This document shows, piece by piece, positions 10,901 through 25,699 of a stretch of DNA of 64,000 bases (the first letter of the stretch is position 1; each line of letters opens with the position of its first letter). The notes under the pieces are model-generated. The model was not told where the DNA came from. It saw only the letters and a list, made by a program, of their open reading frames with translations, and ran no database searches. The stretch is taken from NCBI GenBank assembly GCA_039519185.1, contig CM076854.1, forward strand, positions 12,559,192-12,623,191, read 5' to 3'. The stretch comes from Astragalus membranaceus. Its lineage: Eukaryota; Streptophyta; Magnoliopsida; Fabales; Fabaceae. Position numbers and translations under genes: made by a program.

Positions 10901-13001
10901 ACTTAGCAGTGTCAGGAAGAGAAATGAGCTCAGTTCTAATCAGAGAAGAGGGTAAAGAGCAACGTCCGGTCTACTTCTGCATCAAAGTTCTAAAAGGTGT
11001 CGAGCTCAAATATCAAAAAATCGAGAAACTAGCCCTGGCTCTCATCACAACTGCAAGGCGACATCGCCCTTATTTTCAAAGCCACAAGATTGTCGTCAAA
11101 ACAGATCACCCAATCAAGCAAGTCCTGAGAAAGCCCGATCTTGCAGGCAGAATGGTGGCCTAGTCCATAGAGCTGTCCGAATATGACATTGCCTTCCTCC
11201 CAAGGGGTGGCATAAAGGAACAAGTCCTTGCTGATTTCATGGTCGCACCAGATGATTCAGAATCCAATCTTGTATCGTGGATTTTATCAGTACATGGTGC
11301 ATCCAACCTCAAAGGCAGTGGTGCAGGAATCACACTAGAAAGTCTGGATGGACTTTTGATAGAACAATCCTTCTGTTTCAACTTTCAAGACAGCAACAAT
11401 CAAGCAGAGTATAAAACACTAATTGCTGGAATGAAGCTTGCTAAAGAGGTCAGCGTACAACACCTCAAGGTCAAAAGTGACTCCCGATTAGTCACCAGCC
11501 AGGTCTCTAGAGAATTCCAAACTAGAGACGCTCAACTCAGCAAATACCTCCAAAAAGTTAAGGGTTTGGCGAATTGCTTCACATCCTTTGAACTGTTATA
11601 TGTTCCAAGAGAGAATATGTCTTGTCTATACTAGCAAGCACTGAAAAGCTAGGAAACAACCATACGGTTATACAAGAAACGTTGCTCGCTCCCAGCGTAG
11701 AAGCGGGAGAGATGCACTCCAATCTCGTGCAGCTAACATACAAGAATCACTGCTATACACTTCAAACAACAGACTGGACTTCTCCAATCTTGTCCTATTT
11801 GGAGCATGACATATTTCCAGCAGATGAGCACGAAGCAAAACGACTCCGCAGAGAAGCCTCCAAGTACACCCTAGTGGCAGGAAAGCTCTATAAAAGGGGA
11901 TTCTCTACTCCTCTATTACGATGCCTACTCCCTGATGAAGCAGACTATGTAATGAGAAAAATCCACCAAGGAATTTGTGGAAGTCACATAGGAGGAAGAG
12001 CTTTGGCCAATAAAGTAATCCGAGCTGGCTACTATTGGCCACGCCTCAATAAAGATTGCATAAGCTTCTCAAAAGCCTGTGACAAATATCAAAGACATGC
12101 CGACCTCCACCATGCCCCAACTACAACTCTTCAATCCATCTCAGCACCATGGCCATTCTACAAATGGGGGGCTGACATCCTAGGACCATTTCCTACAGGT
12201 CCGGGACAAGTCAAGTTACTAATTGTGGCAGTGGAGTACTTCACCAAGTGGGTGGAAGCAGAACCTGTTGCTAAGATCACGTTGGCCAGAGTCAAAAAAT
12301 TCTACTGGAAGAACATAATATGCCGTTTTTGTCTGCCTGCCGAGATAGTATCTTACAATGGAACCCAATTTGCCAGTTCAGGGGTTGTAAATTTTTGTAA
12401 AGAACTCGGCATCCAAAACAAGTTCACGTCCGTCGAGCACCCACAAGCAAACGGCCAAGCCGAAGCTGCGACTAAAGTCATCTTATCCGGCCTGAAGAGA
12501 AAGTTGGACGAGGTCAAAGGAAATTGGGCCGAACAACTATGTCAAGTCATTTGGTCATATCACACCACCCCACACTCTACAACTGGTGAAACACCCTTCA
12601 AACTCGCATTTGGATCTGATGCCATGATCCCTGTTGAGCTCGGCGAACCAAGTTCCCGAAGAGATAACACTGCAGAATCATCTAACTCGACCAATCTCAA
12701 GGCTAGCCTGGATCTGCTGGATGAAACCAGAGAAATTGCTCATCTGCGCGAATTCGCAGTTAAACAGCATGCAGCTCGGTGATACAACTCAAAGGTAATC
12801 CGCAGAGAAATGAAGCAAGGAGACCTGGTCCTAAGAAGAGCTTCCAAATCGGACGGGGCTGGAAAACTTTCCCCAAACTGGGAAGGACCCTATAGAATCA
12901 TGTTCGAGCTCTCTCCAGGAGCTTACAAGCTAGAAACTCTAACAGGCATACCTATTCCAAGGTCATGGAACTCGGCCAACTTGCGCTTCTACTTCAGTTG
13001 A
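7936..13001 (+). pseudogene. Broken gag-pol of Tat-like element T
   Basis: Gag (7936-8818, frameshift near 8265) carries VPQNFKPPPLENYDGKRDP and a degenerate Cys/His motif near 8840-8885. The protease region (near 9290-9400) reads GPGSSADI, so the catalytic Asp of the usual DxGSS is lost. RT (9916-10430) has YINDM in place of YVDDM. RNase H lies at 10864-11163, and a second, archaeal-type RNase H at 11239-11634 with its first Asp changed to His (SVHGAS). Integrase (about 11960-12560) keeps ADILGPFP and ANGQAEAA, but the middle Asp is replaced (VSYNGTQF). In-frame stops lie near 8816, 9404, 10327 and 10423, with further ones in RNase H. The element is inactive. Confidence 0.88.
10640..10747 (+). 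other. Candidate 108-bp intron (or insertion) in element T pol
   Basis: The RT/RNase H connection is interrupted after LSCAG. The interruption begins GTGATA after TGTGCAG, contains CTAAC near 10695, has a pyrimidine-rich tract 'ttttttctcttgattgtttt', and ends TGTGCAG just before GTGACAAAG. Removing 10640-10747 restores the reading Ser-Cys-Ala-Gly-Asp-Lys without a gap. Because TGTGCAGGTGA occurs at both ends, a small insertion with an 11-bp duplication is the alternative. Confidence 0.5.
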
Positions 13002-14077
13002 AGTATGCTTCCCCCTAAGGTGTACTGTAGATGATTTCATGTACTTTTCTTTTCAGCAATGTTTTTTATTTCCTTGTAATTTCCCTTTGTACTATTTCAT
13101 GTATTTCTACAAACTATGAATATCAATGAATAAACTTGGCAAGTACTCTTTTCTCCCACAGGGAGTTTTTAGCGAGGCTTCCCAGTTGATTATATTCCTG
13201 TATTAAGCATTTTTCATCTCTTTAAGTGTTGTTAAAACAAGTGCCGACTTGTACTAAGTCTCCATGAGACAAGGGTTCCCCTTTTCCAAAGGGTTACTCC
13301 CACTACCTTCTACTACAATTGAAGTAAGTAAAACCAAAGTTAAAAAAGCAGGCAAGAACTTGCATAAAGTCTCCATGAGACGAGGGTTCACTTCTCTTTT
13401 GAAGGTCACTCCCACTCACTTCTACCGCAATTGTAGTGAGTAAAAATTAACCACTTGATCAAAGAAAGAATTGGGATCCCCTTGGATCATTCAAGACCAA
13501 CAAAGGTCAGTGGTTACTCACCCAGTTATAGGTCAACGGAATACTCTCATAGACAAAATCCTAAAACCTGGGGAAATAGGGTCACACATGAACCCTTGAA
13601 AATAAAAACCGATTAACAAACGGAACCGGGTTCATATAAAATAAAGGTAAACGACGCTTAAATAAACTCGTCGGCTTTACAATGTTAAAACAAATTGGAA
13701 GACCAAGGCACACGTCGGATAATTCCATATTTGGAACATTACGGCAAGCTAAGGTTCATATCGAGTTCATGGGTAATTGAAATAAATTACACAGTTAAGA
13801 TCAAAAAGTGAAAATGCAAAAAGCACTAGTACTTTAAGCAACCTTATGAGATTATCACTCCCATTCAAGTCAGAAAATTGCTTAAACAGTAAAACAGGAA
13901 TAACACTTATTTAAACAAAAATTCAAGGCTTCATTTCAGATATCAAAAAGCCCGAAGGCATTACAAAGTGCGTGGCCCAAAGGCGTTACAAAATGAAGCC
14001 CGAAAGACAAACAAAATAAAGGCTAAAAAGAAAGACAGAACCCGGAGGCATTACAAAAGACGGTGGTCAACAAGCTA
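13002..14077 (+). other. Spacer between Tat pol and antisense ORF, with a duplicated block
   Basis: Non-coding. A block of about 110 bp built around 'agtctccatgagac…agggttc…actcccact…cttcta…caattg…agta' occurs twice in tandem, near 13255-13340 and 13370-13450. I see no other feature. Such long post-pol spacers are usual in Tat elements. Confidence 0.6.
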
Positions 14078-16226
14078 TCACTCTCCCTTGTTCACTTCAT
14101 TCCCATCTACTACTTCATCAGCCTTATCACCCAACTCTTCATCACTTGAAGCCGGCATCTCCACGAGCTTGCCCTCAGATATGATCTTGAAGACACTGAG
14201 CCCAGAGAGGTCTAGATCAGGGTAGAGGAGCTCCACTTGATCCTTGGCTTTGTCAAAACCCGTTAGCACGCCATCAGCAGCATTAATTTTAAGCTCCTCA
14301 ATCTAAGCATCTTTCTGAAGGAGGCTTGTTGACTTGGCTTCCAGTTGTACACGGACGTTGGCCAATTTCTCAATCCATTCGGCCACAGTATCATCAAGGG
14401 TCTTCTTGACAAAGGCCTCCTTGTCTTTGTTGCTGGCCTCCTGATCAGCCACCACCTTTCTCAAACGAGCGACCTCCTTAACCAGGTCGGTTTGTTCAGC
14501 AAAGGTCTTCTTGGCAGCTTCAAGAGCTTTTCTATTATTGCGTTCCTGAACCCGGAACTTGTTGAACTCCTCCCCAACGACTTGGCTAATGGAAGCAACC
14601 TTCAATCCATATGATTGAAGAGCTATAAGTGCTTGGTCCTGCCCAACAGCCTCAACCCGGCCAGCATCGTCTTCAGTCAACAGCTGATCTTGAACAAAAT
14701 GTGAAACTGGGAAGCACTTGTCCCACAGTGACTTGACGCCTTCCTCGCCTTGGAACTAAGTAAGAGTGTCAGACCACGTCACCACACCTTCGTCAAGTTT
14801 TGGTTTCTTGGCAACGTTGGAAGCCTCAAGGAGAGCTTGGCGTTGCCTACGTGTCTTCACCGACTTAGGAGGAGTTGCCCCTCCAGCACCTTGACTACTG
14901 GTGGCAACATTCAGGGGTTGTGCAGTAATAGGCATGCTCTCCTCGAGCACGGTCTTGTGCAGAATTTTCTTTGATTCCATTTGTACTCCGACTTCAGTAT
15001 CACTGGTGGCGGCTTGAGAAGCTCTCTTTTCAGCAGCCTTTTTGAGATAGCTCCTCAGATCTTTTTCATTCAATGAGGTCATTCTTCCTAAAACACAAAC
15101 AAAAAGAAATTCAGAGTTAATAAATCAAGAGGATGGTCAAAAACCAGACATAATGTGGCGTGGCTTACCCAGGAGTTGAAGTAATTCTCCTTCCTTTCCC
15201 TCCAAACCAATGATTTCTTTGCAACTCATCGGAGCAAAGCTGGCGAGGAAATCAATGGCCTATTTATATTCAGGAAACAACAGGTCTTTGTTTACGCCGG
15301 TCACCGTGAAGATGTGACTTCGCCAATATAAGGGATAGTGATAGGCTCCCTTAGCATCAACAAACATCTTCGGGCAGGAGGGACTTCCACGTACCCAAAA
15401 AAATTGGTCTTTGAAGTTTTTGTAGGATTGGGTAAAGGGAATCAGCAGTGGTCTCTCAGCCTGGCTAGAAATGAAACCCATTTACCATTATCCACCCCAT
15501 TGGTCCTATAGAAAGCAAAGAAGATACCTACTTTAGGGACTATGTGTAAAGCTCAGCATACTATCTGAAATGCCCGCATAAAAGCCCAACTGTTGGGATG
15601 AAGCTGAGACGGCGCAACGTTCAAAACCCTCAAAACCATGTTTTCGAAAAGGGTGAAGGGCATTTTAACTTTCGAATCACCGAAAACGCAAGCGTACATA
15701 TAAGTGAACTCATCTCTCACTCCCCTAGGCCTTGCTAAGCAAACTGGTTGTCCATTCTTACAAGACTCAACGATCAAATCCTCCTCTTTACCAGTGGAGG
15801 ACATCCTATTGGTATCCCAGAACTCGCCAATACTCCCCTCGGTCAAGAAAGTCGAGGAATATTCCAGAGCCTCAAAATCGGTAGCCTCTTCAACACATAG
15901 CTCCGAAGCCATGAATACTCTCACTCCATGAACCGGCAAGGTAGACCTAGCAATACACTTGAGGTGCTAGTTCAGTGGTAAGAGCTAGCCTTATATCCTC
16001 AAGGTGCTGAGTTCAAATCCCCTCGGGGACAGTTGTAAAATGGCCATTAGTGCCACTTTGATTAATAAAAATTTCCCCCTTCCCCAATAAAAAAAAAGGT
16101 AGACCTAGCAATAAGTTCGGTTCCTGGAGAAGAAGAGGTAACTTGGTCACCTAAGGTATTTCTAGAAACGGAGGTCAGCTCAGAAACTTCGTTACCACTC
16201 TCGTCCAACTCACATATCGTCACCAT
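14078..16226 (-). pseudogene. Antisense ORF of Tat-like element (Transposase_28-like)
   Basis: This frame runs opposite to pol. It starts at the ATG at 16226-16224 (MVTICELDESG) and ends near 14078. The N-terminal part contains MPFTLFENMVLRVLNVAPSQ and LHPNSWAFMRAFQIVC, matching the pattern of the plant 'putative gypsy-type transposon' domain (Pfam Transposase_28). The C-terminal part (14303-14680) is rich in heptad-like Leu, Glu and Lys and looks like a coiled coil. The frame is split by a SINE at 15956-16095, shifts between 15553 and 15481, and has stops near 15258, 14755 and 14302. Antisense ORFs at this place are known in Tat elements; their role is not established. Confidence 0.72.
15956..16095 (+). 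mobile_element. tRNA-derived SINE with 18-bp target duplication
   Basis: The head is tRNA-like: an A-box-like segment 'gctagttcagtggtaagagc' and a B-box 'gttcaaatcccc', the two parts of an internal Pol III promoter. The 3' end is 'ccccaataaaaaaaa'. It is flanked by the perfect direct repeat aaggtagacctagcaata at 15938-15955 and 16096-16113. Insert plus one repeat is 158 bp; removing it brings the antisense ORF on both sides into one frame, confirming a later insertion. Confidence 0.9.
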
Positions 16227-16821
16227 CTCGCAAACGAAACTCGAAAAGAAGAGGGAGATAGGAGGAAGTAAAATAAAGAAGAAAGCAGAAGTTACCTTGG
16301 TAAAAAACAAGCAACTCGACGAACTAGAGATTGGAGAAGAGCAAACGAACTAATGAGCAAAAACTACTTTGACAAGTTCTTCAGATCCAAAAGGGGATTT
16401 TTCAGATATGGAAGCTATGTGATTTTCCAAATGAAATGACGCCTTTATATAGAAGAAGCACTTAAAGGCTTCAATGAAGTAAATCATGCGTCCCATGTGC
16501 GTGAAGTAGCTGGGGAGAAGCAAAAAAAGCAGAACGGACATGACCTGAAGAGACGCAGAGCAAAATCGATGGGACATAAAGACACACCTGTTCCCAAGAC
16601 GAAACACGTGTCACACACGCTGTCAGAAGCAACCCCTCCACATTCCGTTAATTCGTATGAGGCCATCTGAAATTGGTGACAACCTCGGCCACTAAGAAAG
16701 CACCAGCTCGGTAGCAAGTGCTGACGCACATGGGGATTCAAAGATTTCCCTCACAAGTAAACGAGAAGCCCTCTTCACCTCCTTAAGCTCTTCGTCCTTA
16801 CAGCACTCGAGCTTGGGGGGC
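16227..16821 (+). other. Tat element 3' spacer and polypurine tract
   Basis: No gene recognised. The stretch ends in 'gagcttgggggg' (16809-16820), a polypurine tract just before the LTR start TGTGGACCG at 16822. On the - strand it would be the leader of the antisense ORF. Confidence 0.55.
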
Positions 16822-17180
16822 TGTGGACCGTCCAAACCGGCTTAGTACATAAAGACCCCTACAAGCCAGCACGGCTTGATGACTTATCAAGCACGCAGCA
16901 GATGGCGCTCATGCAATGGCCCACGTGTACTCGGCTTGAAAGACACGAGATCGGATAAGGACGCCACGCAACCCACATGACAGGTGGAGAGAAGAGAAGA
17001 CGGTGACAAGGAAACCGAACATGCAACCAACTCGGCGGTTAAGAGAAAGCTCGGCTATAAATATAGGACTAGGCCTAGTGTAAAAGGCATCAGATAATCA
17101 TAATAATACTACATTGTAATCATTTCCGACTTGTTATTAATTATTCAAGTACAGCAGTGAATAGAATTGGCCACGTAGGT
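16822..17180 (+). repeat. Tat element 3' LTR (start defined, end uncertain)
   Basis: It starts TGTGGACCGTCC directly after the polypurine tract. It contains the TATA-like 'ctataaatatagg' at about 17055 and 'attgtaatcattt' downstream. There is no second LTR in the window to mark its end. Confidence 0.6.
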
Positions 17181-17249
17181 TTAAGCAGTACACGTCATTA
17201 ATACGTGTGAAATACATGGCGCATTACGTGGATGTGCTGATGAGATGAC

Positions 17250-17640
17250 ATTTGTGAAATATCAATTTGGGGGATCTCATAGTTGTTTATAGTATATATA
17301 AGTATTTAATATGTGGTGGAGGTCTTCCGGTGGTAGTGGCGGTCGAAGGCGGCGGGCGTAGCAGATCTTCAGCGACCGGCAGCGACAGAGATTCGGTGGC
17401 CGACGACAGATCTCCATTGACCGGCAGCGGCGACCGCAGCTGCGCTCCGACAGCCGACAATGGTGGGCGGTGGTGCTCCGGCGAGTATATTATATATATA
17501 ATTATATTTTATCTGCTTTTTTTAAAAAAAAAATTATTTTTGGAACAGTTTGGATGGAATTAAACCATCCACAAAATCAAGTAGATGGATCCAATTCAAT
17601 AATTTAATAATTTTTTTTCTGACAAATAGATTGGATGAAT
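17250..17640 (-). mobile_element. hAT-like non-autonomous element, inverted relative of the one at 21699
   Basis: Read on the - strand, 17545-17620 resembles 21787-21840: both contain a form of 'gaattrgatccatc' followed by 'cttgattttgtggatg', then a 'tatatataatat' tract and a stretch rich in 'ccgcca'. The copy here has a GC-rich middle of repeated Arg/Gly-like codons (17330-17480), which is not a credible gene. The ends are not sharply defined. Confidence 0.5.
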
Positions 17641-17867
17641 TTTTTTTTGGTAAACCAATGTATCATTCAAGGCACCGAACAGAGATCTATTTAAGAGGTT
17701 GACACCTCCTAATAAATATTTTTCCATACGCACCGGACAGAGATCAAACTCAGGACCAAATAGTTAAAGGAGCGAAATTCGATGAATTTTGTTACGGAAT
17801 TTTGCCCCATACATGATGTCGTCTGTGTTTGATAGTTTTTGTTTATCCAGCTGTCTTTGATAGCTTT

Positions 17868-18160
17868 TGTATTTAAGAAATAGGCCCACTGCAATAATAG
17901 GTGAAAAAACTGAAATATGCAATAATAGTGTTGTCGAGGTTCAATTATATAGATCTCAAAACTGAAATATTGCCAAAACTCGACAACACTATTTAAGAAA
18001 TAGGCCCACTACAATAATAACTGAAATATGCAATAATAGTTTTTGGCAATAATTGAACCTGGACAGCACTATTTAAGAAATAGGCCCACTGCAATAATAG
18101 CTGAATTTTTGAGATCTATATAATGGAAGCCAATATTTCAGTTTTGGCATATCAAGTAAT
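17868..18160. repeat. Local repeats around 'ctatttaagaaataggccc'
   Basis: The phrase 'atttaagaaataggcccact' followed by 'caataata' occurs three times (17871, 17991, 18070). Inverted pieces such as 'aaaactgaaatattgcc' and 'ggcaataattgaacc' lie between. This looks like a rearranged MITE or repeated local duplication. Confidence 0.6.
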
Positions 18161-18469
18161 AGGTGAAAAAAATTGAAAGACAGAGAGGCACACAAGCTTA
18201 ATCCAGGTATATTGTTTTCCTCTAAACAAATTGATATAGGCGAGCTCATGTTTCTATGCTTCTTTTATTCAATGATGTCTTCTTGCAATCTATGCTAAAC
18301 TAATGGTCTATTATCTAATATGAGAACAGAACAAAGTGAACAAATAGAGAGCTCACACGCGTTTGTTTGCATAAAACAATTCGGTACATGACATTTGAAA
18401 CATTCACGTAAACATGGTCATAATGCAGACATGATTAATAGCTCAAACATGGTCCAAATAGGTTAGGAT

Positions 18470-18540
18470 ACGCTACAAAAAAATTGGTTATTAGCGACGG
18501 AAATTTCCCTCGCTTAGAACGGGATCGGGTAAGCATAGGA
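18470..18540 (+). mobile_element. CACTA-like terminal remnant
   Basis: 'cgctacaaaaaaattgg' followed by 'tagcgacggaaatttccctc' resembles a mutated CACTA end (CACTACAAAAAA) with its subterminal 'gcgacggaa…ccctcg' motif, as seen at 26608 and 60832. No matching second end was found. It is short and uncertain. Confidence 0.35.
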
Positions 18541-19920
18541 ATCGACCCGGAACGCAAACGAAAAAAAATCAAAACTTGAGCCCCGGATTTTCGTTCCAAC
18601 ATCGTTTCCTATCGCTTTCGATCGAATTCTAAACTACTCTAACTTAAATGGACAGTCAACTGAAACACGGGGAGCAAAACAACAACCATTTCATGGATTA
18701 AAACATGGCCATTATACACATTCATTGAAAACATAATCAACCAAAGAAGCAACAATTCGAACATTCAAATTCAGGAACCGTACCTAAACTTTGAGAATTT
18801 ATTTAACCTATCAAACGGCCACGGAATATAGCAAACGACCCCTCAACTGAAAGCTAAGGACGTCTAGTTTCTGACTATGTTTTTAGAATTGTAAAATGAT
18901 GGGTCAATAAATACAGTTTTAGCAAACAACCCAATGTGTTCAAAAATGGGACTGCGACTGTGACCTAGATTGCGATCCTTCTAAAATGACCAAAACCTAC
19001 TCAAATAACCTGGAACCTATGAAGCACAGACACTGCTCATAACCAGCGTGTCCCGGTGTCTGACATGTGTCCGTGTCCTTGTCCGAAACCCATACGACAC
19101 GTGTCAGACACGCCAAAAACGTGTCTTGTTTTTAAAAAAAAAAATAGAAAGACACCGGACAGACACAGCGAAACACGGGAATCTATGAAGCACCGATACT
19201 CTAAAATAGGCCACGTACCCGTATCGGATACCGATACGTGTCGGATACCTCCGGATACGTATCTTGGGAGTATCCTGGAATTTACATTTATTTTTAAATC
19301 AAAAACACCCGATACTTATCGGATACGTATCCTAGGAGTATCCTGAAATTTATATTTATATTTATTTGATATTTTTGTATTACTATTTGTCTTTGAATTA
19401 GAATAGTCCTAATTTGATTTCTAATGCAGTGTTTTTTATTTTATTTTAATTTAGGTATTATAGTATTGTGTGGCTTATTTTAAGAAGAATATATTTTAAA
19501 ATGGGTGGGGAAAAGACATTTAACTATGCTTACTTATTTTGATCACAAGAATCTTTTTTGTAATGCTGATTATATCTATTGAATATTATGAGCAATTGTC
19601 AATTAGTAAAGTGATGTATCTCTAATTATGTTTTATATTTTTAAATTTTAATTTAATTTTTTGTTGAAGTATCCCTGCCGTATCGTATCTTGATTTTTAA
19701 AATTTTTCCGTATCCACGTATCGTGTCGTATCGTATCCCGTATCGTATCCGTATCCCCCATTAAAAATAATAGATTAAGCTTCTTAAAACTTACCTTGTA
19801 CTCAAATACACAAAAAAAGTACTGATAAAAAAACACACAAAAAAGCAACCGTGTTTCATTTCTATCTTCTTCCTTGTGCTTCTTCTTCGTTCTTTGTTTA
19901 TGTTGGTATCTAAATGTTAT

Positions 19921-20159
19921 GAGCAATGCTATTCAGCCAAATATTTGTAGACAAAAATAGACAAAAACCACATTACAACATCAATTAACCAAGTTTTTTA
20001 AGCAAATAACCAACCTACTTTTTCACAGTATTCTAGGCAATTGACTAAAAACTGTGAAAAAGTAGGTTGGTTAATGGCTTAAAAAACTTGGTTAATTGAT
20101 GTTGTAAGTTGGTTTTTGTCTATTTTTGTCCCAAAAAATTTGGCTGAATAGCATTTCTC
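19921..20159. mobile_element. Hairpin MITE with 9-bp target duplication
   Basis: The left arm GAGCAATGCTATTCAGCC and the right arm GGCTGAATAGCATTTCTC are inverted copies. Complementarity continues inward for about 105 bp per arm to a short loop near 20035. The flanks are aaatgttat at 19912-19920 and 20160-20168, a perfect 9-bp duplication typical of Mutator-like insertion. It sits inside the element at 19018-20359. Confidence 0.88.
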
Positions 20160-20213
20160 AAATGTTATTTAGGCACTGAACCGACAAAGTTGCAACCTTT
20201 ACTATTTTAAATA

Positions 20214-20215
<2 letters not shown>

Positions 20216-20282
<67 letters not shown>
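20216..20282 (+). repeat. (ATT)n microsatellite
   Basis: About 22 uninterrupted ATT units. It lies between the hairpin MITE and the right end of the surrounding element. Confidence 0.95.
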
Positions 20283-20369
20283 GCTTTTGACATTAGCATT
20301 TAGCAGTATCCGCATTTCCGTGTCGTGTCCGGTGTCCGTGTCAGAGTCCGTGCTTTATAACCTGGAGCC

Positions 20370-21090
20370 TAAACAGTAGTAAATTAAGTCTAGTTTTCAA
20401 AGAAATAAAAATCATTCGAAAATGAGTTCAATTGAAACCACCATGCCCTAAACACTGACCCTATGTCCAGATTGTTCCCAGAATTTTACCCTAACTTGTG
20501 GAGCCTATAACTTGAGCTACACAACTCCAAATTCAACCAAATGAGAGCCAAATTAATGAGCATTCAATCTAGTTTCTAAGATAACGAACCACATGATTTT
20601 TCAATCAATAATTCGTTCCCAGTCACTGAAATATCGAACCTACCCCAGAACTTCTAAAAACAGTGAAATTAACAACACAATTAACACCAAGCAAGCACCA
20701 AATCCAACAATCAAGGCAAGAAATCATCTTAGAACAACAATACACTTATTTTACTGAAACAAAACACAATAAAAAACTCAGAACTCACCTCCACTTGAAG
20801 AGGAGTTTGAAGTTTAGATGGGTAAGCAACACTTAACACCCAAATTGAACTTCAAAACCAAAACCCAAGGTTCTACACTCCCCCAAACCGCTCCCACGAC
20901 TTCTCTCTCTTCTCCTTCAGCTCCCAACTCTGACCTGAGTCTTGTTCTACCAAGAATCACACCAAAAACAGTAGCTAGAACCCTATTTGTGCTTTCAAAC
21001 CCTCAAGAATGGAAGAGATAAGGAAATGCTCAAGAATGTTAGTTTTAGTTTAACATAGTTGTGATGATGTATTTTTTACTTAGTATCAAC
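20370..21090. other. Upstream region of the methyltransferase gene
   Basis: No gene recognised. A short open frame at 20818-21021 has no family signature. The sequence near 20790-21030 is Pro/Ser-like with pyrimidine-rich runs and may be a retroelement remnant. I could not define a promoter or TATA box with confidence. Confidence 0.35.
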
Positions 21091-24632
<3,542 letters not shown>

Positions 24633-25690
24633 AGAAAATCACTTTAAGTTTATTCCTTATCAAAGGATCTACCTCACTAATATAGTGTGAGAATGATAGT
24701 GTAATAGCCTAGTATTTGTCTCTACGTTTGTTTTATATAAGTTTTTAAGATAATTTAGATTTTATATAAGCATTCCGAATAGTAGATCCCTTAGATAAGG
24801 GCATTATGGAAAAATAGGGCACTTAGTCACTTACGTGTGTATGACTTTGTTCATCAGAAATAAAAAATGAAATTGATCTGTCAAGCTAAACCAAACTGAA
24901 CTAAAATTAACTAAACTTCTACTAATAGCTTAGAACTGAACTGTTCAAATAGTTCGACCTAACCGAACCGAACTGTCTTAGCAATTCAGTCGTACCGAAT
25001 TGCACTGTCTTAATAGTTCGATTCAGCAGTTCGAGTATGAACCGAGCTGTTTAAATTTTGAACCTTTTTTTCGAACTGTAAACAGTTCGGTTCTAACTCG
25101 AACTTTCGAACTGAATTATTAAGACTGTTCAGTTCGGTTCGGTTAAACCGCTATGACAGTTCGGTTCAGTTTGGTAGAACTGTTTGAGCACATCGATTCA
25201 ATTCGATGCGGTTCTCCTTGAAAACTGAACCATTAAGTATGCTAGAGACATCCTTTTAGCTCAAAATTGGTGCAGTGTAATCCATTATACCTCGAGGGCT
25301 AACCAATTAGGTTGTGTTGGGATTTCAAACCATGAAAATAGGAGGTCATAATTGTTTTAAATCTCGTGTTTTAATTGATTAAGTTGTGTCATTCTTGAGA
25401 AAGTTTTGTAGGTTTTATGTTTAAGCCTTTTTCAATTAAACCCCATGTTATTACTTCAGCTTCGATATGATGCTTCATAGTTGATACACATCCATGGAGG
25501 AAGATTATTCGGAATCAATATGACGAGCCATATTCTATAAACAACAAAATAAGTTTTGAAAGGGATAGTAATCAGAAACCAAGCCTAGTTCAACATTTTA
25601 TAATTTATTTGTAAAATTGTCACCATATTAACATTTAACCACCGTTTAGTAGGGAGCTCACTAAGAATCATGTATTTTTATATCACTTTC
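24633..25690. other. Intergenic, with an AACCGAAC-rich repeat
   Basis: Between about 24870 and 25230 the words 'gttcggtt', 'aaccgaac' and 'cgaactg' recur in both directions, giving an imperfect fold-back. This is a common plant repeat type that I cannot assign to a family. The remainder shows nothing recognisable. Confidence 0.5.
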
Positions 25691-25699
25691 ATACTAGTG

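Larger units (their letters stand above)
7921..17180 (+). mobile_element. Ty3/gypsy retrotransposon, Tat-like (element T), 5' truncated
   Basis: On the + strand the order is gag, protease-like region, RT, RNase H, a second archaeal-type RNase H, integrase, a long spacer with an antisense ORF, a G-run polypurine tract (16811-16820) and the start of the 3' LTR (16822). The second RNase H and the antisense ORF between pol and the 3' LTR are known traits of the Tat lineage. No 5' LTR or primer-binding site is visible before gag. The 3' LTR end is not defined because no second copy is present; 17180 is approximate. Confidence 0.82.
19018..20359. mobile_element. MULE-like non-autonomous element with 'gtgtcc' and 'gtatcc' arrays
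   Basis: The ends are inverted: TATGAAGCACAGACAC on the left and, reversed, TATAAAGCACGGACTC on the right. They are flanked by acctggaacc (19008-19017) and acctggagcc (20360-20369), a near-perfect duplication consistent with a MULE. The arms carry dense repeats of gtgtcc/ggacac. An inner block (about 19186-19760) has its own 'tatgaagcaccgatact' head and gtatcc/ggatac repeats, suggesting a related element nested inside. No transposase is visible. Confidence 0.7.

Noticed and set aside
15960..16035. A functional tRNA gene
   Set aside because: The A and B boxes are present, but the acceptor and anticodon stems do not form properly, and the unit has an A-rich tail and an 18-bp duplication, so it is a SINE.
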